In this document: piece by piece, positions 57,528-64,000 of the stretch | Position numbering within the stretch: the first letter of the stretch is position 1 | How the letters are laid out: every line of letters starts with the position of its first letter | DNA from: Histoplasma ohiense | Lineage: Eukaryota > Ascomycota > Eurotiomycetes > Onygenales > Ajellomycetaceae | NCBI GenBank assembly: GCA_017607445.1 | Contig: JAEVHH010000002.1 | Location: 6,726,001 to 6,790,000, forward strand | DNA: 64,000 nt | Reading direction: 5' to 3' | Translations under genes and position numbers: made by a program | The notes under the pieces: model-generated | Databases searched by the model: none | Told to the model about the DNA's origin: nothing | What the model saw: the letters and a program-made list of their open reading frames with translations, nothing else

Positions 57528-59807
57528 TTAGCATGAAATTGGTGTGCCTCGCTCTAGTTCTGCTTCTAAAGCTCGAGCCAATTCATCAATATTATCATTG
57601 GAGTCGCGTGGCCGTCCCTCCATCATAGCTTCTGAGCTTGTAGCGGAGGCTGATGTAGCAGATTCGCCTAGTGTAGTGACGGATGGAGCTCCGCTGGTGG
57701 AGTATGTCGATTTTTGTGGTAATTCTCCCCGTAGAGACGGAATTGCTGGCAGCAAACGTCTTGGTGGCCGGTTATTTTTACCGAGCCATTGATATTCTTT
57801 GCGATACATGGCGGTTCGAAGCTCTTCTGCGGCATGTTTGCTAGAATGTTCCTCCGCAAGGAATGAAACGGAGGATAAGTCCTTGGTATTGTGGTTCGTG
57901 GGCTCGTCGTCAGTCAAATCGATAGTAATGGGATGCGAGTGAGGTGTATTCCGGGTTGCTCTCGGCGGATCGGTTGGTAAGTTAATGGACGAGTCTACAG
58001 TAACAAGTTCCGGCTGTGGTGATGGTACTGGCGTTGGATGCCCAGGAGGAAGATGTGCTGGGTGACGAAGGATCTGGGCGGATTGGAGCATGTGCAAATG
58101 CTGGACAAGTCCATTGTATGCGATGGCAAGGTTGTTGTATTGGCCACGCCAATCCTCAGCTTGCTTCCTAAACTCTTCGGCTTTCCTTTCTTGGGCCAAT
58201 AGGGCACGCTTTAGGCGGAATGGCTCTTCTTTCAACATCTGCTCCTTACTCTTCCCAGTTGTAGGGTCGACGGTTTTCCATTCAGCCCACACAGTTCTGT
58301 ATCTGCTTCGTTCGGATCTAACTTTTTGGAGATTTCGACGGTATTCCTCCAATCGTACTGCCACATCATCGGGCGCAACCTCAATACACCTAGCATGTGC
58401 TGCCGGTGCAGAAGGAAAATATCCTAATGGCCCACGGTACTTGGGGTAGGGAGATATATACATCTCAGGCTTTGGGACATGACGAAAAATTTCGCGATGT
58501 TGGGTGGCAAGTATATCCTCCTTCCTGAGACGGAAATTTTTGGTGATATAGTTTTCAACAAATTGGATAGACTCTGATACATCCTGTGCTTGGCATGATT
58601 CCTCTGGGCGTTGAGGCGTAGTGGTTTCCGAGATATGCTCAATTGCAGCAGCAGCGATAGGAGAAGTGCCATCGATTAGAGAATTAGCAGACAACTCTTT
58701 TTTAGAACAGGGATTGTCCAAACTATTTAAAGAAGGATGTCTTTTATCAGTATTGTGAGTATCGTGCGAATCCCGGGAGAAAGACGTCAAAGAGGAGCAG
58801 ATTGATGAGCTGGAAGCGTTAATCGTAGTTTCTAGAGGATGCCCAACAAGCTGTGAATTTTCAGAATCACAACCTGACGTACATGCGTCAGGATCCTCCC
58901 CAGGCCCGGCTTCGGCTATTTGATTACTTGATGGTATGGAAGAATATGGCATACAAGAAAATGAAAAGTCACATGAATCATGAGTGGCTCCATGGTTGGT
59001 GGGTCTAATGGTCGTTAAGGAATCGAAGTTGAATTCATCGGGGAATTGCAAGGAAGACCAGAGATCGGGGATCTCAGGAAGGTCTGGTGGCTGGAAGCCG
59101 GGAGGCAAAACGGAATCGTTTGCGGGTTGGTTGTGATGATCAGACGTACTTGATAGGCTAAGTTGCGGGGAGGTTTGCCCAACATGCTGTTTCTTCGGAG
59201 GATGTGTATAGTTTTCGAAGGCAGAATGAATCGACCTTATGTTATCATCATAAAAAGGCCTTTTCCGACAATCCGACTCATGATGAAACCCTGCTGGACT
59301 ATCAGGTACGGGATTTATATCTCCCACAGACCCTGAAGCAGTTTGAACTTCATGTCTTTCGGCTCCGTGGTTCGATCCAGATTCCAGAGTGTTGATCACC
59401 GCGCCTGGTGTATTCTGCTCATTATTATAGGAGGCAAGAAGTTCTTCCGGTGGTAGGATATCCATAAGCTGGCTTTCCCATGACAACTCGAATGTTTCGT
59501 CGTCATCAAACAAACTGTCGGGACTTTGTTGTCGACATCGGGTTCGTAGGGGGCTCGATGGTGAACTCGTAGGCGGGTGGAGTGCATGAGGTATTGATGT
59601 TTCCTCAGAGCAAATTTGGCGGTTCTGCTGTTGCTGCGATCCGGGGAGATGTGTAAGCCCCAGAGCTTGATTCATAACAGGCTGACAAGAACGAGGGTCT
59701 TGACTACTCTTTGGAGTAGAATGAGATGAGCTGTGTAAAGAAGCATAAATACCTTCTAGGGCCCAACTATTACTATCCATCGTCATGTTAAATGACGAGC
59801 AAGTCAA
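57528..59807 (-). CDS. Conserved fungal protein of unknown function, 759 aa
   Basis: An uninterrupted 759-aa frame. I do not recognise a named family. About the first 420 residues are Ser/Pro/Thr-rich and likely disordered. The ordered core, about residues 425-610, runs from FVENYITKNFRLRKEDILA through EIFRHVPKPEMYISPYPKY and YRGPLGYFPSAPAAHARC to a helical, heptad-like segment (RLEEYRRNLQKVRSERSRYR, then EEFRKQAEDWRGQYNNLAIA) that could be a coiled coil. The extreme C-terminus (DNIDELARALEAELERG) is acidic. Divergent from LST8 with 480 bp between starts. Met at 59805-59807 was used; 59784-59786 and 59778-59780 are alternatives. Nuclear or cytosolic location is unknown. Confidence 0.75.
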   Translation of the reverse strand: MTCSSFNMTMDSNSWALEGIYASLHSSSHSTPKSSQDPRSCQPVMNQALGLTHLPGSQQQQNRQICSEETSIPHALHPPTSSPSSPLRTRCRQQSPDSLFDDDETFELSWESQLMDILPPEELLASYNNEQNTPGAVINTLESGSNHGAERHEVQTASGSVGDINPVPDSPAGFHHESDCRKRPFYDDNIRSIHSAFENYTHPPKKQHVGQTSPQLSLSSTSDHHNQPANDSVLPPGFQPPDLPEIPDLWSSLQFPDEFNFDSLTTIRPTNHGATHDSCDFSFSCMPYSSIPSSNQIAEAGPGEDPDACTSGCDSENSQLVGHPLETTINASSSSICSSLTSFSRDSHDTHNTDKRHPSLNSLDNPCSKKELSANSLIDGTSPIAAAAIEHISETTTPQRPEESCQAQDVSESIQFVENYITKNFRLRKEDILATQHREIFRHVPKPEMYISPYPKYRGPLGYFPSAPAAHARCIEVAPDDVAVRLEEYRRNLQKVRSERSRYRTVWAEWKTVDPTTGKSKEQMLKEEPFRLKRALLAQERKAEEFRKQAEDWRGQYNNLAIAYNGLVQHLHMLQSAQILRHPAHLPPGHPTPVPSPQPELVTVDSSINLPTDPPRATRNTPHSHPITIDLTDDEPTNHNTKDLSSVSFLAEEHSSKHAAEELRTAMYRKEYQWLGKNNRPPRRLLPAIPSLRGELPQKSTYSTSGAPSVTTLGESATSASATSSEAMMEGRPRDSNDNIDELARALEAELERGTPISC

Positions 59808-60288
59808 CGTTTTATAAGCAGAAGTAGCTTCAAAAGATCAACCGCGATCAGAGCTCCCGATCTGAAATTCTTTACACTGCCCATGCAGATGGAGTCCAAG
59901 AGCCTGGGGCAGCCGAAGATATCTTTATTTCAGCAATGATTGCGGATTGTTACCCACCACTGCAGCAAAGGTGTAAACTTGGAGGCACGTATCATAACAT
60001 GCATGGATGCCCTTGACAGCTATAGGACTAGTAACCGCGAAGTTGGAGTTGGTGATGGAGTTCATCTTGGATACATCGAGATAATAAATTTTAGGATCTA
60101 ACCGTGTTAGGAAAGGTGTTCATCGCATCAACACCTCTCACGTGGCTTAAGTAGTCTGCGCGGCCATGGCGTCCGTAGTTGAACCTCATCGGATGAGCCA
60201 AATGCGAATTCCCCCAAGAGCGGTTGCAATTCGGTTTGATTAATTAGGCGTTATTTCCAATATTGGAAATATTCTCTGCAATCTCAAT
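59808..60288. promoter_or_regulatory. Divergent promoter region, orphan gene / LST8
   Basis: 480 bp between two divergent starts, so it should drive both. A near-palindrome TTCCAATATTGGAA (60255-60268) lies about 20 bp before the LST8 start. It could be a binding site or hairpin. No gene. Confidence 0.4.
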
Positions 60289-61769
60289 ATGAGCGTTATT
60301 CTCTGTACTGGTAAGTCACCGCTTCTCAGTTTTCCAGAGATACGACTAACCCCCTTTTCTCAGCTGGTTATGACCATACAATTAGGTAAGTTTCAATCTT
60401 TCCCCCTTCACCCCCCACAACAGATTAGACCCACAGAGATTAATTTATGTTTGTCACAGGTTCTGGGAAGCCCTTTCTGGCATTTGCTCGCGAACAATCC
60501 AGCACTCAGATTCCCAGGTAAACCGCTTATGTATCACTCCAGACAAGCGATATGTCGCGGCAGCAGGGCGCGACAATGTGAAGCTATACGATATCAAATC
60601 CACAAATCCAAACCCAGTAATGACATTCGATGGACACACCAACAATGTCACCGGCGTTGCCTTTCATTGTGAGGGCAAGTGGATGGTCACAAGCTCGGAA
60701 GACGGCACGGTTAAAGTATGGGACACGCGAATTGGAACTCTGCAGCGGAACTATGTACATCAGGCACCTGTTAACGATGTTGTGATTCATCCGAACCAAG
60801 GAGAGCTGATAACATGCGATCGCGCTGGATTCGTCAGAGTCTGGGACTTGGGAGAAAGTAAATGTACGCACCAACTTCAGCCTGAAGAGGATATCGCTAT
60901 GGCCAGCGTGAGCGTCGCGAGTGATGGATCTCTGCTATGTGCAGGTAATAATAAAGTATGATCTTTGCCAAAATACCATACGTTTGGAAATCCTTTTTCA
61001 TATCTATTCTATACTAATCAGGGATTGAACATTAGGGAAATGTTTATCTCTGGCGTATGATTCAGGATCGCGATCTAACCAAAATTGTGCCATTTATCAC
61101 TTTCCAGGCGCATAAGGACTACCTAACTCGAGTGCTACTTTCTCCTGATGTCAAGCATCTCGCCACGTGCTCAGCAGATCATACTGCTAAAGTGTGGTCG
61201 CTGTATCCAACGCATGGTCCGTCCAGGGATGCGGAGGAAACGAAACAGGGAGCCGACGACGAAACGGCCAACGAGAAAACGCAACCTAAGAGCGCCTCAG
61301 TGATAGCAACAGATCCGACACCCACCACAAACGGACACAATGGCGTATTGAACAGTGATGGTACGCTCCACTCACACATACACTTGATTCCCGTTGATAA
61401 TTATATATACATACTTATACTGAAATAAACCACCCGCTCATTTACTTTATAGATATATTTCTAGATCCCTCAAAGGCTAGCAAGCCCCTTACAGACACCA
61501 ATGGGTCCACAAATATATTCCCAACTCCGTCCGATGCGCCCATAGACCCCAACACCAACGCTCCGTACCTTGAGGCTACGTTAGCCAGTCACCAACGTTG
61601 GGTGTGGGATTGCGCTTTCTCGGCAGATTCGGCGTATCTCGTCACAGTTTCCAGCGACCACTATGCGCGCCTTTGGGAGCTGTCGTCGGGCCAGATCATT
61701 CGTCAGTATAGTGGACACCACCGCGGTGCGGTCTGTGTTGCGTTGAACGATTATTCGGAGCCTCGATAG
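60289..61769 (+). CDS. LST8: TOR complex WD-repeat subunit Lst8
   Basis: Exons 60289-60310, 60364-60385, 60460-60955, 61036-61360 and 61453-61769 encode 393 aa. The N-terminus MSVILCTAGYDHTIRFWEA is the signature of Lst8/Pop3/Wat1. WD repeats follow (NPNPVMTFDGHTNNVTGVAF, SSEDGTVKVWDTR, CDRAGFVRVWDLGE, CSADHTAKVWSLY, SSDHYARLWELSSGQIIRQY). Lst8 binds the TOR kinase domain in TORC1 and TORC2 and supports growth control. The protein is about 85 residues longer than usual because of a hydrophilic insertion (about 240-328) between the last two repeats. Exons 1 and 2 are 22 bp each and carry the conserved start, so gene finders may miss them. Confidence 0.95.
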
Positions 61770-62597
61770 TAATACATATGCGAACTTCGGTTGGTCATGC
61801 CATGTTCAACGAATAGGCCTCTTTGAGGGAAGCAGGGGATTTATATTCGATTTCGGAGCGGTTACGCAATCTAACACCCTGTTTCTTTTCTTTTCTTTTT
61901 CTTTTTTTTTTTTTTTTTGTTTGATTGTATTGATATTGTACCCATTTGTTATCTTCTCATTTATGAAAAATATGCATAGGTATTTCATATGTCAGCGAGG
62001 AGTTTGGGTGATTGTTTAACTACAGTTTGCATTTGCATTCTGGCGGCGAAGTACGGAAGCAAGTCTAAGAGCTAGGAGGATGGCCTTACACAACGCTATT
62101 TCTCTCTAGTTCAGATATATGTATATATCTCACGTTTAGGTGGCCAATTGACGATATGCGTTCCGCAGTATGGATCTTTAACCGTTTCCCGTCCTCCGTA
62201 TTTATATCCATTCAGTGACAATATAGGGGAGCTCAGCACATATGAAATCTGAAGATTTGAGCACGTAACCCCTCCTTCAAAATATATGTTTACTGGAATT
62301 GTGTCCTTGTCATCATCCATCCGGCTGACATCTAGCAAAAATCAGCATTCCATCAGTGACACTACTAGCAGCATCAATAGAAAGGATGAATCTAAAAATA
62401 ATAGTAAGATACTTGGGTAAGAAAACCCCGCAAAAAGATACGTAAAATATAAATAGCAGGGAAGAATGACGGCATAACAATACTACTATATCTTTCAGGG
62501 CCGATGGCCTGTAGATTACAGAAGGTAAAAAATATGGTAGAAGGGAAGGGAGAAGGAGGAGGGCTGATACAGGCCAAAGATACATCATACAATCCAG
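61770..62597. other. Convergent 3' region, LST8 / dynein light chain
   Basis: Contains a C/T and T tract at 61881-61920. No gene seen in the rest. Confidence 0.5.
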
Positions 62598-63384
62598 TCA
62601 GTTCGCGCCAAACCACACGATATTCAAGACCAAGTCTAGTCCCTTATCCTCCGCGTTTGGGTATTTGAATGTCCACATTCCATCACGGCTAACGTCCCAG
62701 TATGCCCCGGAGGCGGAATGCATTCCTCGTTTACCAACTTTATCGCGCGACTCCGGGGTGTCTGGCGCTGTTACTCCTTGTTGTATGATTGTGCAGTTTA
62801 CGTTGAAGCGGTATGGCGGGGGTTGGGGGTTGTCGGTTTCGGCGTCATCGTCTGGCTGATCGGGTGTTGTGGCTTCAATGAGTGATTGGAGAACTGTGTT
62901 CTGTAGCGATTTGTGGACTTAAGTTAACGATTGGAACGTTGTGGGTTACGGTATCATGAGTGTTTTGAGGTAGCGGGAGGTTGGGTTTGAAAAGGTGGTC
63001 CCCGCGATTTGCTCACGGTTGCCATTGATGGTTTTTGAGGTGTGAGAGGGCATTGGGGGTTGTTAATCTATTCAACTCTGTTAGCAATAGAGAGATGAAC
63101 GCACAATTATATGAGAGCTCCATTGGCCGACTTGTTCATGGTCGTAGCTCTGAACATCCTCCAACGCCGCGTCACATGCCTAAACGAATGTGAATGGATT
63201 GTTAGCGAGAGATACTTATGAAGCTAGTCATTCGAATGGGCACATACATCAGTCGCAATTTCCGTTAGGTCCGCAATTGGGATAGGCTATGTGTGTTAAG
63301 AAAGGACGTCAGTCAGTAACCACGGCGAATTGGTGTGGTTATCTAGAAACGTACAAGGTTGGCTCCACCTGCTTCACCACCCAT
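62598..63384 (-). CDS. Dynein light chain, Tctex-1 type
   Basis: Four exons (reading order 63355-63384, 63248-63286, 63105-63179, 62598-62900) encode 148 aa. The text runs MGGEAGGANL-PIPIADLTEIATD-ACDAALEDVQSYDHEQVGQW-NTVLQSLIEATT. It continues through YRFNVNCTIIQQGV, a conserved beta strand of Tctex-1, then GMHSASGAYWDVSRDGMWTF and LDLVLNIVWFGAN at the end. Cytoplasmic dynein uses these dimeric light chains on the intermediate chain for cargo binding, with roles in nuclear migration and endosome movement in hyphae. All three joins are phase 0 and use GT-AG sites. The insert PDDDAETDNPQPPP is a fungal low-complexity loop. Confidence 0.93.
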
Positions 63385-64000
63385 GATCAGTCAAGAATAT
63401 GAGTATGATTATTAAAAAGGTTAGTTGGATGTAAATGAGGGATACGGTGCAGGTTACAGAATGTAAGCCGGGCGGAGGTTTTTTATCATATGGTGAGAGG
63501 TGCTGATTCTACATGGATGCTGACCAATCTCAGGGCGCATAAGCCCAGTAACGCTGTGGAGTCAAAAAGTTTCCTAGGAAGAAGCGCGTTTGCGATAGAG
63601 GAACGCGATTGGCTTGAATTAGCGCGGAGGGAAAACCACTATCAGCCTTGAGCACTTGAAGCTGCCATGTCCTCTCAGCAACCATAGCCAAGTGAGCTAA
63701 ATGCGTCGGGACATAGTTGACATAGTTCACACCATATAAAGTAGCTGCGTAAGAATGGCCAGTGCACTGGTTTAACAACGCAAAAGCAATGGCGGAGTGC
63801 TAAGGTCCTCTGGCTATGATGCAATGTGTCAAGCCAAGCAGCGATCAGCCAACCACACCAAACTTCGCCGCCACGTGATGGTCACTTCGGCCTCTTGTAG
63901 CAATTGCGATTCTTGTCTCACAAGTCGGCGCGGGAGTCATTTGGGGTCCGCGGTTTGAAAGGCATTCTTCGGAGAATATTATCCTTTCCATTTTCCTTTT
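63385..64000. other. Upstream of the dynein light chain, window end
   Basis: No gene supported. An 82-codon minus-strand ORF (63530-63778) has no family signature. Confidence 0.45.

Noticed and set aside
57232..57531. 99-codon plus-strand ORF beside the SDR gene
   Set aside because: AT-rich, no family text, ends inside the neighbouring gene's stop region.
63530..63778. 82-codon minus-strand ORF upstream of the dynein light chain
   Set aside because: No recognisable family and no splice link to the light-chain exons.
1..64000. CRISPR arrays, bacterial operons, intact transposases or reverse transcriptases
   Set aside because: None seen; the repeats are simple microsatellites and the genome is eukaryotic.

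Overview
The window looks like nuclear DNA of a filamentous ascomycete (Pezizomycotina). Genes are broken by short GT-AG introns, mostly 45-130 bp, with CTAAC-like branch sites. Gene order is not operonic, both strands are used, and the proteins are typical fungal orthologues. The gene complement and the decayed fungal multi-copy families suggest Eurotiomycetes, perhaps Onygenales; that placement is an inference and was not tested.

Layout. 0-7 kb: the 5' part of an SRPK-like kinase with a premature stop (window edge), an RTT107/BRC1-type multi-BRCT gene, VPS25 (ESCRT-II) convergent with it, and TRM8 (tRNA m7G methyltransferase). 7.5-17.2 kb: a three-LIM-domain protein, a monocarboxylate-type MFS transporter and DIS3/RRP44 (exosome nuclease). 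17.8-19.7 kb: a decayed coding block. 20-26.5 kb: a complex I ESSS (NDUFB11-like) subunit, a peroxisomal acyl-CoA oxidase ending in SKL, and a secreted, probably GPI-anchored protein built on a repeated cysteine module. 28-39 kb: BUD6/AIP3 and PBP1/ataxin-2, transcribed divergently from a 3.1 kb intergenic region.

39-50 kb is gene-poor. It holds an ankyrin-repeat pseudogene with TGG-to-TAG stops that fit repeat-induced point mutation, the SCY1-like pseudokinase gene (nine exons), an intron-containing tRNA-Gly(GCC) followed by a 32-base T run, and another decayed ORF. 50-64 kb: an orphan 634-aa low-complexity protein, NAA10/ARD1, a degenerate PLC-like phosphodiesterase pseudogene, a short-chain dehydrogenase, an orphan 759-aa protein divergent from LST8 (TOR complex), and a Tctex-type dynein light chain.

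Most intact genes are single-copy housekeeping genes: endosomal sorting, RNA decay, tRNA modification, TOR signalling, protein acetylation, polarity, respiration and beta-oxidation. They share no evident pathway. The unusual content is the set of decayed multi-copy genes, two or three lineage-restricted proteins, and a short near-palindromic motif (TACTCCGTA) seen four times in intergenic DNA. I found no CRISPR array, no intact transposon and no secondary-metabolite cluster.
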